Part shown: positions 1 to 12,665 of the stretch, one piece after another
How positions within the stretch are numbered: the stretch's first letter is position 1
Layout: the number at the start of each line of letters is the position of its first letter
Assembly (NCBI RefSeq): GCF_003415675.1
Contig: NZ_QFZK01000006.1
Location: 1-64,000 of the forward strand
Source of the DNA: Rhodoferax lacus
Lineage (GTDB): Bacteria > Pseudomonadota > Gammaproteobacteria > Burkholderiales > Burkholderiaceae_C
Length of the DNA stretch: 64,000 nt
Reading direction: 5' to 3'
Notes under the pieces: generated by a model
What the model was told of the DNA's origin: nothing
Databases searched by the model: none
The model's input: the letters and a program-made list of their open reading frames with translations, nothing else
Translations under genes and position numbers: made by a program

Positions 1-917
1 CCGACCTGGTGCCGGGCTGCGCCTGGGCGCTGGCCGAGATCATCAGCCGCTCCGGCATTCCGGCCGGTGTGTTCAACCTGGTGATGGGCCCGGGCCGCGT
101 GATTGGCGATGCACTGGTGCAGCATGCGGGCGTGGACGCCATCAGCTTTACTGGCTCGGTGGGCGTGGGCACGCGCATTGCGCAGACCTGCGCGCAGAAC
201 CTCAAGAAAGTGCAGCTGGAAATGGGTGGCAAGAACCCCCAGGTCATCCTGGACGACGCCGACCTCAACCAGGCCGTGGAGCTGAGCGTGCAGAGCTGCT
301 TTTATTCCACCGGCCAGCGCTGCACGGCTTCGAGCCGCCTGATCGTCACCGACAAGATCTACCCCGCCTTCATCACCGCCATGCAGGCGCGCATGGCACG
401 CATCCAGGTGGGGGATGCCTGCGCGGCGGGTACCGATATCGGTCCGGTGGTGTCGCAGGCCCAGCTGGAGCAGGACCAGTCGTATGTGGAGATCGGCCAG
501 GCCGAGGGCGCCACGCTGCTTACTGGTGGCGTGCGCCTGCAGCGCGAGACCGAGGGTTTCTATTTGCAGCCCGCGCTGTTTGTGGACAGCACCGCCGCCA
601 TGCGCATCAACCGCGAGGAAATCTTCGGCCCGGTGGCCAGCGTGATCCGCGTGGCGGACTATGAAGAGGCCCTGGCCGTGGCCAACGACACGCCCTTTGG
701 TCTGTCCGCCGGCATTGCTACCAGCTCGCTCAAACACGCCACCCACTTCAAGCGCCATGCGCAGGCCGGCATGGTGATGGTCAACCTGCCCACCGCCGGG
801 GTGGACTACCACGTGCCCTTTGGCGGGCGCAAAGGCAGCAGCTACGGTCCGCGCGAGCAGGGCGCGTATGCGCGCGAGTTCTACACCACGGTGAAGACGG
901 CCTACACGCTGGCTTGA
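1..917 (+). CDS. NAD(P)-dependent aldehyde dehydrogenase, C-terminal part (5' end outside window)
   Basis: About 300 residues of an aldehyde dehydrogenase; the reading frame is already open at base 3, so the true start is upstream of the window. Visible family landmarks are the general-base region LEMGGKNP, the catalytic cysteine in GQRCTASSR, the EEIFGPV motif and the C-terminal PFGGRKGSSYGPREQG. The last segment is typical of the alpha-ketoglutaric semialdehyde dehydrogenase branch, which oxidises 2,5-dioxovalerate in sugar-acid catabolism, but substrate assignment is inference because upstream neighbours are not visible. It would be a soluble cytoplasmic enzyme. The family call is secure; the substrate is not. 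Confidence 0.93.
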   Translation, partial: DLVPGCAWALAEIISRSGIPAGVFNLVMGPGRVIGDALVQHAGVDAISFTGSVGVGTRIAQTCAQNLKKVQLEMGGKNPQVILDDADLNQAVELSVQSCFYSTGQRCTASSRLIVTDKIYPAFITAMQARMARIQVGDACAAGTDIGPVVSQAQLEQDQSYVEIGQAEGATLLTGGVRLQRETEGFYLQPALFVDSTAAMRINREEIFGPVASVIRVADYEEALAVANDTPFGLSAGIATSSLKHATHFKRHAQAGMVMVNLPTAGVDYHVPFGGRKGSSYGPREQGAYAREFYTTVKTAYTLA

Positions 918-1006
918 GCTGGCCTGAGTTGCTGAGGAGGACCCATGCACCGTCCCTTGCCTGGGTGCAGGCGGGAACGGCAGGGGTACGGGCAGGGGCG
1001 GGGGGC

Positions 1007-2038
1007 TCAGTCCGCCAGGCTGTCGCGCTGCTCCACGCGGCCATCGGCATGGCGGGCAAAGCGGCCCTGGCTGGCTGCATGCACCGGGTCGGGTGCGCCC
1101 CAGGGCCAGCCGCCAAACTGGGTGCGGCGGTAGTCGCTGAAGGCCTTCTCGATCTCGGCCTGGGTGTTCATCACAAACGGGCCGTACTGCGCCACCGGCT
1201 CGCCAATCGGGCGGCCCTGCAACAGCAGCAGCTCGGCCTCGGCGTCGCCGTTCACCAGCTCGATGGCCTGGCTGGAATCCACTTCCAGGGCCTGCGCCAC
1301 ATCCACCGTCTGCCCGGCCAGGCTCAGCTTGGAGCCCTTGAAAAAATACAGCTGGCGCCGCGTGCCCGCATGCGCTGCCGGCAGGGTCCAGCGGGCACCG
1401 GGCTCCATCTTCAGGGTGAGTATGGCCAGGTCGGAAGTGGCCTCGGACGCCCACGAGTCCGGTGGCGGCGGCAGGCCTTGCAGGCCACTCACGGTACCGG
1501 CGATGCAGGTCACCAGCGTGGTTTTGCCGTTGGCATCGGCGTGGCGCAGACGGGGAATGGCCTCGTGCCAGAACATGGTGAAGTGCGGCTCGGCCATCTT
1601 GCTCTTGGCCGGCAGGTTGAGCCAGATCTGGAACAGCTCGGTGGGGTTGGGTCTGTCGGCATTCACCAGGGGAAACATCTCGCAATGCACGATGCCTTTG
1701 CCGGCCGTGAGCCACTGCACATCGCCCCCACCAAAGCGCGCGGTGGCGCCGACCGAGTCGGAGTGGTCTATCAGCCCTTCGCGCACGATGGTCACCGTCT
1801 CGAAGCCGCGGTGCGGGTGGGCCGGAAAGCCCGCCACCACCTCGCCGTGGTACATGCTCCAGCCGTCCTTGCCGGAAAAATCCTGGCCTATGTTGCGACC
1901 GGCAAGCGAGGTGTCCGGGCCCAGCGCCGCATTGCCCCGGGGATAGGCATCGTTGTGGTGCACGCAGAACAGAAACGGGTCCAGGGTGGGCCAGGGAAAG
2001 CCCAGGGGCTGGCGCTTGATCAGGATGTTGGTGGTCAT
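1007..2038 (-). CDS. Pirin family bicupin protein
   Basis: 343-residue pirin-type cupin protein, somewhat longer than usual. The N-terminal cupin holds all four expected metal ligands: His74 and His76 in HPHRGFET, and His118 and Glu120 in KGIVHCEMF. Bacterial pirins are cytosolic; some (YhhW) act as quercetinases, others modulate metabolic enzymes. The C-terminal half carries the second, metal-free cupin and ends near GGWPWGAPD. It is convergent with the aldehyde dehydrogenase and divergent from the histidine kinase that starts at 2215, with a 176-nt shared intergenic region in which I see no clear operator. The start ATG at 2038 gives the usual MTTNILIKRQ beginning. Confidence 0.93.
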   Translation of the reverse strand: MTTNILIKRQPLGFPWPTLDPFLFCVHHNDAYPRGNAALGPDTSLAGRNIGQDFSGKDGWSMYHGEVVAGFPAHPHRGFETVTIVREGLIDHSDSVGATARFGGGDVQWLTAGKGIVHCEMFPLVNADRPNPTELFQIWLNLPAKSKMAEPHFTMFWHEAIPRLRHADANGKTTLVTCIAGTVSGLQGLPPPPDSWASEATSDLAILTLKMEPGARWTLPAAHAGTRRQLYFFKGSKLSLAGQTVDVAQALEVDSSQAIELVNGDAEAELLLLQGRPIGEPVAQYGPFVMNTQAEIEKAFSDYRRTQFGGWPWGAPDPVHAASQGRFARHADGRVEQRDSLAD

Positions 2039-2214
2039 GGTGTGGGCTGCAAAAAAGATGGGCCATTGTCACTGCAAACGAAAGCCCGCAGCCTCTGCAG
2101 CACCAACGGGTGTGCCTGTTATTTGGGCAAAATGTCCCTATCAAGTCCCCACACCTTACTTGACCTTTTTGTGCATTTGTCATTTCCGCACATATGCCAT
2201 GACACTCAGCCCCA

Positions 2215-3060
2215 ATGTCCAAAAATGACCATGACTCTGCCTTGCTGAAAACCGAGTCCGCCCCCATCACCGCCACCACGCCCAACCGCATTCCGGACGG
2301 ATTTGCGCAGCAGGCCGGGCAGGCTTTTTCCAGGCACATGCGACGTGTGCATGAAGACGCCGCAGGCACCAAGGCAGACCTGGCTCTGTGGGACGGCTTG
2401 CAAGGCCGGTTGCAGGCGCAGGTCATGCAGCTGCAGGACTCGATGGAAGAAGAGCGCAGGGCGCTGTCACGCGATGTGCACGACGAGCTGGGCGCCGCCC
2501 TTACCGGCATACGCATGAGGCTCGAAGCCCTGGCCGGCAGGCTGGCACAAGGCGGCTTGGTGCAGGCCAGTGAGTTGCTGGCCGTGGCCCAGACCGCACG
2601 CAACACCCAGCTGGCCGCCCGCGACATCTGCACCCGCCTGCGCCCCCAGATGCTGGATGACCTGGGGCTGGTCGAGGCCTGCCGCTGGACCCTGAAGGAC
2701 TGGTCCGCGCAGGTGGGCATTGCGGCCAGTGGCCGGTTTGCCCGTCTGCCCTGTGAGCCCGATGGCAAGCTGGCCATTGACATGTTCCGCGTGCTGCAGG
2801 AGCTGCTTACCAATGTGGCGCGGCATGCGCGCGCCTCGCGGGTGACGGTCAGCCTGTCCGGCGGGGCAGGTGGCCTGCGGCTGCGCCTGAAGGACGATGG
2901 ACACGGCTTTGCGCCCGAGCAGGCCACCGGTGGCTTTGGCCTGATGGGTATCCGCGAGCGGGTGCGCCAGCATGGCGGCCAGTTGCGTATCGATTCGGGT
3001 GCCACAGGAACCACGGTCACCGTGCACATGGGTTTTGTGGGCTTTGTGGGCGCCGTATGA
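2215..3060 (+). CDS. Cytosolic NarX/DegS-type sensor histidine kinase
   Basis: 281 residues with no membrane segment. A coiled-coil-like stretch (about 60-85) leads to a HisKA_3 dimerisation/phosphoacceptor helix with His89 in SRDVHDELGAAL, and a HATPase_c domain follows (N-box ELLTNVARHARA, G-boxes DDGHGFAP and GGFGLMGIRERV). It presumably phosphorylates the response regulator that starts inside its own stop codon (ATGA overlap at 3057-3060), so the two are translationally coupled. No input domain is recognisable in the first ~60 residues; the signal may be intracellular or supplied by a partner. Confidence 0.9.
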   Translation: MSKNDHDSALLKTESAPITATTPNRIPDGFAQQAGQAFSRHMRRVHEDAAGTKADLALWDGLQGRLQAQVMQLQDSMEEERRALSRDVHDELGAALTGIRMRLEALAGRLAQGGLVQASELLAVAQTARNTQLAARDICTRLRPQMLDDLGLVEACRWTLKDWSAQVGIAASGRFARLPCEPDGKLAIDMFRVLQELLTNVARHARASRVTVSLSGGAGGLRLRLKDDGHGFAPEQATGGFGLMGIRERVRQHGGQLRIDSGATGTTVTVHMGFVGFVGAV

Positions 3061-3677
3061 AGTCACGCCTGATCATTGCCGATGACCACCATGTGGTGCG
3101 ACAAGGCTTGCGCGACATGGTGCGCGGCACGCAGGATCTGGAAGTGGTGGCCGAGGCCAGCGATGGCATCCAGGTAGAAGAGGTGGTGCGCTCCACCATG
3201 GCCGAGCTGCTGGTGCTGGACATTGGCCTGCCGCTGCGCCGCGGCATTGCGGTGCTGGAGCGCTTGCGTGCCAGCGGCATCCTGCTGCCGGTGCTGATGT
3301 TCTCCATGTATCCGGCCTCGCAGTACGCAGGCATTGCCCGCAGGGCGGGTGCCCAGGGCTTTCTGGGCAAGGAGGCCCATGCCACTGAAGTGATGCGCGC
3401 GCTCTACCAAGTGCTGGCCGGTGGCACCTGGTTCCCACCGCATGCAAAGGTCCGCCCCAAGCCTGATGCTGTGGATGACCCTTTTGGCGCGCTGTCCCCG
3501 CGCGAGCTGCAGGTGTTCAAGGCGCTGCTGGCAGGCACCAGCCTGCAGGAGCAATCCGTCAAGCTGCAGCTCAGCACCAAGACCATCAGCACCTACCGCA
3601 CGCGCCTCTTGTCCAAGCTGGGCCTGCGCAGCAATGCCGAGCTGGTGGCTCTGGCCATCTGCCACGGTTACCACTGA
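3057..3677 (+). CDS. NarL/FixJ-family response regulator
   Basis: 206 residues. The receiver domain (1-120) has the acidic pair Asp9/Asp10, phospho-acceptor Asp55 in LVLDIGLP and conserved Lys105 in FLGKEAH. The C-terminal LuxR helix-turn-helix (about 140-200) reads SPRELQVFKALLAG then STKTISTYRTRLLSKLG. It acts as a DNA-binding transcription factor activated by phosphorylation, most likely by the kinase encoded immediately upstream (4-nt overlap). Target genes are unknown; the downstream chemoreceptor is a possibility by position only. Confidence 0.92.
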   Translation: MKSRLIIADDHHVVRQGLRDMVRGTQDLEVVAEASDGIQVEEVVRSTMAELLVLDIGLPLRRGIAVLERLRASGILLPVLMFSMYPASQYAGIARRAGAQGFLGKEAHATEVMRALYQVLAGGTWFPPHAKVRPKPDAVDDPFGALSPRELQVFKALLAGTSLQEQSVKLQLSTKTISTYRTRLLSKLGLRSNAELVALAICHGYH

Positions 3678-3763
3678 AAATTTTCCTGCTTTTGTAGGAG
3701 AACGCTGACATGCGGTCCGTGTGGGCCGCTGCATCATGGTTGACACATACACAAGGGATCACG

Positions 3764-5386
3764 ATGCGCAGCAACCTACCCGTCACGCAGCAGGCATACC
3801 ACTTCCCGCCCGAACAGACGCTGGTCTCGGTGACCGACCTGAAGGGACGCATCACCTACTGCAACCCGGCCTTCGTGGAGGTCAGCGGCTACGCCACCCA
3901 GGAGCTGCTGGGCCAGCCCCACAACCTGGTGCGCCACCCGGACATGCCCGAAGAGGCCTTCCGCGACATGTGGGACACCATCCAGAACAAGCGGCCCTGG
4001 ACCGGCCTGGTAAAAAACCGCCGCAAGAACGGCGACCACTACTGGGTGCGCGCCAACGCCACCCCCATGCTGGACGGCACACAGGTCACCGGCTACCTGT
4101 CGGTGCGCACCGCGCCCAGCAGCAGCGACATTGCGGCCGCCGAGCAGCTGTATGCGCAGATGCGCACCGAGGCCCAGGCCGGGCACCGGGTGCTGACGCT
4201 CAGCCGGGGTGCCGTGGTGCGCTGCGACCTGGTGGGCCGCGTGCAGGGGCTGTTCAAGCCCGGCGTGACCACCACCCTGGGCCTGCTTCAGCTGGTCTCC
4301 GTGGCGGTGATGATGGCGACGTTGGCGCTGGATGTGCCCTTTGCTGTGGAGGCGGTGGTTTGCTGCCTGACCGCAGCCTTTGTTTTCTGGTCCACCTGGT
4401 CCATCACCATCAAACCCCTGGAGGCGCTGGTGGCGGATGCCAACCACCTGGCCGCAGGTGACCTGTCGCATGAGGTGGCGGTGGACCGCAGCGGCCTGAT
4501 TGGCCAGCTGCAGCAGGCGCTGACACAGACCTCGGTCAACCTGCGCACTGTGGTGAGCGATGTGCGCGTTGAGATCGGCCAGCTTTCCATGGCGGTGCGT
4601 GAAATTGCTGACGGCAACCAGGACCTGTCCTCGCGCACCGAGTCGCAGGCCAGCAGCCTGGAAGAAACGGCGGCCTCCATGGAAGAGATCAACGGCACGG
4701 TGCAGCAAAGCGCGCACTCCGCCACGCGCGGCTCGCAGCTGGCGCAGCAGACCATGCACGTGACTTCGCGCAGCAACGAGGCGGTGCAGTCGGTGTCGCA
4801 GACCATGGAGGGCATCGCGCAGTCCTCGCACAAGATTACCGAGATCATCCAGCTGATTGAAGGCGTGGCCTTCCAGACCAACATCCTGGCCCTGAACGCA
4901 GCGGTGGAAGCTGCCCGCGCCGGGGACCAGGGCCGCGGCTTTGCCGTGGTGGCCTCCGAGGTAAGGGCGCTGGCGCAGCGCACGGCGGCGGCCGCCCGGG
5001 AGATCAAGACACTGATCACCGAATCCGGCGAGCGCATTGCCGCCGGGGAAGGCCAGACCCGGGTGGCGCTGGAGCGCATGTCCAACGCGCTGGAATCGGT
5101 GGGCAAGGTGGGCACCGTGCTCGATGAGATCAGCCACGCCTCGGCCGAGCAGACTCTGGGCATCTCGCAGATCAACGAGGCCATCGTGCAGATGGACTCC
5201 ATCACCCAGCAAAACGCCGCCATGGTGGAAGAACTGGCGGCCACGGCCAAGTCCCTGCACTTCCAGGTGGAGGGGGTGAGCAACTCCATGAAGCTGTTCC
5301 GCCTGAAGGCCGGTGAGGTCACGCTTTCGCAGGTGGATGCGGTGGGGCTGCGCCGCGAGGGCAAAGAAATGCTGCTGGGTTATTGA
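3764..5386 (+). CDS. Aer-like methyl-accepting chemotaxis protein with N-terminal PAS domain
   Basis: 540-residue inner-membrane chemoreceptor. The N-terminal PAS domain (about 15-120; [26 protein letters not shown]) resembles the FAD-binding redox sensor of Aer. Two closely spaced transmembrane helices follow (about 165-215), then HAMP and a cytoplasmic signalling coiled coil with the hairpin tip [19 protein letters not shown]. There is no periplasmic domain and no C-terminal receptor-modification pentapeptide. Start 3764 is preferred because MRSNLPVTQ begins like other Aer-type receptors and AAGGG sits 6 nt upstream; an in-frame ATG at 3710 with AGGAG upstream would add 18 residues. Confidence 0.93.
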   Translation: MRSNLPVTQQAYHFPPEQTLVSVTDLKGRITYCNPAFVEVSGYATQELLGQPHNLVRHPDMPEEAFRDMWDTIQNKRPWTGLVKNRRKNGDHYWVRANATPMLDGTQVTGYLSVRTAPSSSDIAAAEQLYAQMRTEAQAGHRVLTLSRGAVVRCDLVGRVQGLFKPGVTTTLGLLQLVSVAVMMATLALDVPFAVEAVVCCLTAAFVFWSTWSITIKPLEALVADANHLAAGDLSHEVAVDRSGLIGQLQQALTQTSVNLRTVVSDVRVEIGQLSMAVREIADGNQDLSSRTESQASSLEETAASMEEINGTVQQSAHSATRGSQLAQQTMHVTSRSNEAVQSVSQTMEGIAQSSHKITEIIQLIEGVAFQTNILALNAAVEAARAGDQGRGFAVVASEVRALAQRTAAAAREIKTLITESGERIAAGEGQTRVALERMSNALESVGKVGTVLDEISHASAEQTLGISQINEAIVQMDSITQQNAAMVEELAATAKSLHFQVEGVSNSMKLFRLKAGEVTLSQVDAVGLRREGKEMLLGY

Positions 5387-5441
5387 GTGCAGACTATGCA
5401 TGCAACCGGGCTTTGAGGGAATGCAGACAGAAGGCCGTGTC

Positions 5442-9912
<4,471 letters not shown>

Positions 9913-9921
9913 TTCCGGACG

Positions 9922-10920
9922 ATGAGTCCGGCAGAACTGCTGGCCCAATTCCGGGCCTTGGGTGGCATTGCCGACAACGTCTGCATTCGCCCGTGCCAGC
10001 ATGGTATTGGCCTGTTTGCCGTCGAGCCTGCGCAGGCAGTGCGGGTGCACACGCCAGCGCAATTGCTGATTGCACCGCAGCTGCTGGAGTTGACGCCTGA
10101 AGCGCAGCTCAAGGTCCGTTCAGGCAGCGGTCTGGGTGCCGAAGTCGTGGCCTTTCATGAGGGCTACCTGCGCAGCATCGCATGGGCGGCGGGCGGGCAT
10201 GCCCGTATCCGGGCGCACTACCAGGCGCTGTGCGCCTTGCCCGACAGGCTGAAACATTTCCTGCAGATTTTTGGCTGCACGGATGACCTGGGCCAGCCGC
10301 CCACGCCGCAGCAGGCCTTCGCGGCCTATTGCATCAGCCGGCAGATTCGCGTGCAGGGCAGCTCCCGCCTGATGCCGGTGCTGGAGTTGATCAACCATGC
10401 TGACACCGGTGCGCCCTATGGGGTGAGCCCAGAGGGTGTGAGCCTGTCGGGCCGCTTTGCGGGGGAAGTGCTGGCGTGCTATCGCCAGCACCTGGATGCC
10501 TTCCACTTTTTTTTCAACTACCACTTTGCCGCGCCCAGCCGGTCGGCCCTGTCCTGCGAGGTTCGCATCGGTTTGGATGCCACCACCACGCTGCAGGTGT
10601 CCCGGTGGGATGGCCTGTCCGAACTTCGGGAGGGCGCGCGCGTGCCCCAGGTGCGTACCCGCAAGAACGAGATCCAGCTGTCTTATGTCGAGCTGGTCAA
10701 CCAGGATGCGCCTGCCCTGCCGCGGCAGGTGTTTGTTGCCCTGCTGTCGGAGCAGGGGCTGCCCTCAAACCGCGCGCACGCCCTGTTCGACGGCCTGCTG
10801 GCGCATAACCGCCAGGTGCTGCAGGATTTCTTGGCCGCCTGTGAAGCGGCCCCGGGGCCGCTGACTGCACAGCTCAAGGCGGTGGCCGGTTACCAGCTGG
10901 ACAAGCTGGGCCGGTGTTGA
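9922..10920 (+). CDS. SET-domain protein, RuBisCO-LSMT/SETD3-like
   Basis: 332 residues. Recognisable parts of a SET lysine-methyltransferase fold of the LSMT/SETD type are an early GIGLFAVE (about 28-35), the SRLMPVLELINH segment with the Asn158-His159 pair of the SET pseudoknot, and GEVLACY (181-187) followed by an FNYHFA stretch that matches the usual GE.L..SYG...LL.NYGF pattern, with Tyr187 at the catalytic-tyrosine position. The C-terminal part may be the LSMT-type substrate-binding lobe. There is no signal peptide, so it is presumably cytoplasmic. It begins 9 nt after the ubiquitin-autotransporter gene, which suggests co-transcription. Substrate unknown; family assignment is by motif reading. 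Confidence 0.75.
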   Translation: MSPAELLAQFRALGGIADNVCIRPCQHGIGLFAVEPAQAVRVHTPAQLLIAPQLLELTPEAQLKVRSGSGLGAEVVAFHEGYLRSIAWAAGGHARIRAHYQALCALPDRLKHFLQIFGCTDDLGQPPTPQQAFAAYCISRQIRVQGSSRLMPVLELINHADTGAPYGVSPEGVSLSGRFAGEVLACYRQHLDAFHFFFNYHFAAPSRSALSCEVRIGLDATTTLQVSRWDGLSELREGARVPQVRTRKNEIQLSYVELVNQDAPALPRQVFVALLSEQGLPSNRAHALFDGLLAHNRQVLQDFLAACEAAPGPLTAQLKAVAGYQLDKLGRC

Positions 10921-10965
10921 GGCCTTTGGCGCGCACCACCCACTGCTGAGAAACGCTGCCTTGGG

Positions 10966-12117
10966 TTAGACAGACAAGCGGTCCAGCAGCAGCTTTTTGT
11001 CATCCACGCCGGCTTCTGCATCGGCAAACCGTGCTGCTATTTGCCGGAACTCATCCTGCAAGACGACAAATGCATCCACAAGGTCCGGATCAAAATGGGT
11101 ACCCCGACCCTTCTGAATAATGGCCGCGGCCTTCTCATGCGGCATGCCCTGTTTGTACACGCGGCGGCTGATCAGGGCGTCATACACGTCAGCAACAGCC
11201 ATCAGCCGTGCCGGCAGCGGGATGGACTCACCGGCCAGGCCTTGCGGATAGCCTGAACCATCCCATTTTTCCTGGTGCGAGAGCGCAATGTCCTTGGCCA
11301 TGGACAGGAAACCGACTTGAATGCCCAGCCGTTTCTCTGCATGTTCGATGGCATCACGCCCCAAGGTGGTGTGTGTCTTCATGATCTCGAACTCCTGGGC
11401 ATCCAGCCGCCCTGGTTTGAGCAGAATGCGGTCCGGAATGCCCACCTTGCCGATGTCATGCAAGGGCGCCGACTTGTACAGCATTTGAATGTAGGCGTCC
11501 GTCAGCAGCGAAGAAAATTTGGGATGGGCGGCAAGATGTTGTGCGAGCGCCTTGACGTATAACTGCGTGCGGGTAATGTGGTTGCCGGTGTCGGAGTCAC
11601 GGGTTTCGGCCAGTGAAGCCAGGACCATGATCGTCACATCCTGAATGGCAAGCACCTCGCGGGTGCGTTTGCTGACCTCGGCTTCCAGAAAATCACTCTT
11701 GTCCCGCAGAAAGTCGGCATGGGCCTTCAGGGCCAAATGGATTTTTATCCGCGCCAGCACGATGGGCGCGCTGATCGGCTTGGTGATGTAGTCCACGCCA
11801 CCGGCTTCCAGCCCTTTTTTTTCATCCGCCACTTCGGCTTTGGCCGTCAGAAACACCACTGGTATATCCCGGGTTGGCGGGTAGGATTTCAGTCTCTGGC
11901 ACACCTCGTAGCCATCCATGGCCGGCATCATGATGTCCAGCAGGATCAGGTCCGGGTGGGGCACCCTGGCTGCGAGTTTGAGTGCGCGCTCGCCGCTGTT
12001 GGCGAGTTGTACCGTATAGGCATCCTTGAGCAACTCCATCATGAGCGACAGATTTTCAGGCGTGTCATCGACCACCAGAATCGTTGGTTTTTCAACCGTC
12101 GCCATGTTTGCATTCAT
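10966..12117 (-). CDS. Response regulator with HD-GYP c-di-GMP phosphodiesterase domain
   Basis: 383 residues: receiver domain (about 12-130, phospho-acceptor Asp61 in LILLDIMMP), coiled-coil linker, then an HD-GYP domain with HDIGK (about 225) and the GYP-containing HQEKWDGSGYPQGL. RpfG-like proteins of this layout hydrolyse c-di-GMP when their receiver is phosphorylated. It is the last gene of a minus-strand signalling operon (binding lipoprotein, hybrid kinase, single receiver, this gene), 61 nt after the single receiver. Translation could instead begin at Met5 (12105). Confidence 0.93.
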   Translation of the reverse strand: MNANMATVEKPTILVVDDTPENLSLMMELLKDAYTVQLANSGERALKLAARVPHPDLILLDIMMPAMDGYEVCQRLKSYPPTRDIPVVFLTAKAEVADEKKGLEAGGVDYITKPISAPIVLARIKIHLALKAHADFLRDKSDFLEAEVSKRTREVLAIQDVTIMVLASLAETRDSDTGNHITRTQLYVKALAQHLAAHPKFSSLLTDAYIQMLYKSAPLHDIGKVGIPDRILLKPGRLDAQEFEIMKTHTTLGRDAIEHAEKRLGIQVGFLSMAKDIALSHQEKWDGSGYPQGLAGESIPLPARLMAVADVYDALISRRVYKQGMPHEKAAAIIQKGRGTHFDPDLVDAFVVLQDEFRQIAARFADAEAGVDDKKLLLDRLSV

Positions 12118-12178
12118 GTTCCAACTCCCACAAAAATGTAAGCCTCCATTGTTTTTCTGACCATACAGCCCGGGCCCG

Positions 12179-12595
12179 TCAAGGCGTCAGGAAGGACGAA
12201 AGCTGCTCCAGGGACACCGGTTTCATCACCGTGCCGAGCACCCGCAGTCCGCGAACCTCGGCAATTGTTCTGGCCAGCTGCAGCATTTCGGGATCGACAC
12301 CGGTCATCAAGATGAGTCCGCCACGGTAATTTTGCCCAACCAGTTGATCCAGAAACTCAATCCCGTCCATCTCCGGCATGAAGATGTCGCACATCACAAC
12401 GTCTGGTGGACGCTTCATGTCCGCCAGAAGCTTCAATGCCGAGCGTCCGTCTCCTGCGCTCAGCCGCTCGCTGAAGCCCAGCATCTCCAGGATTTCCGCC
12501 AGCAGTTCCTGGGTCAGTGCATCGTCATCGATGACCATGACGGAGGTCCGGACAACAAGGGCCGTCTGGTTGTTGTGTGGAGAAGGGGTGCTCAT
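12179..12595 (-). CDS. Single-domain response regulator (receiver)
   Basis: 138 residues, essentially only a receiver domain: Asp23-Asp25 acidic cluster, phospho-acceptor Asp70 in VVMCDIFMP, Thr in ILMTG and Lys in TVMKPVSL. No output domain follows. It lies between the hybrid kinase and the HD-GYP regulator, so a role as phosphorelay shuttle or phosphate sink fed by the kinase's Hpt domain is a reasonable inference. The reading frame is open further upstream, but MSTPSPHNN at 12595 is the first start giving a normal receiver N-terminus. Confidence 0.88.
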   Translation of the reverse strand: MSTPSPHNNQTALVVRTSVMVIDDDALTQELLAEILEMLGFSERLSAGDGRSALKLLADMKRPPDVVMCDIFMPEMDGIEFLDQLVGQNYRGGLILMTGVDPEMLQLARTIAEVRGLRVLGTVMKPVSLEQLSSFLTP

Positions 12596-12665
12596 GTTTT
12601 TCCTGCAAAAATAGTTGTCAACCCTGCCAACCCATGGACAGGGGTTTTCCGGCCAAGCTTGGGCA

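Noticed and set aside
914..2248. Long plus-strand open frame antisense to the pirin gene
   Set aside because: Composition is Arg/Gly/His-rich shadow coding; the minus strand carries a full pirin with intact metal ligands.
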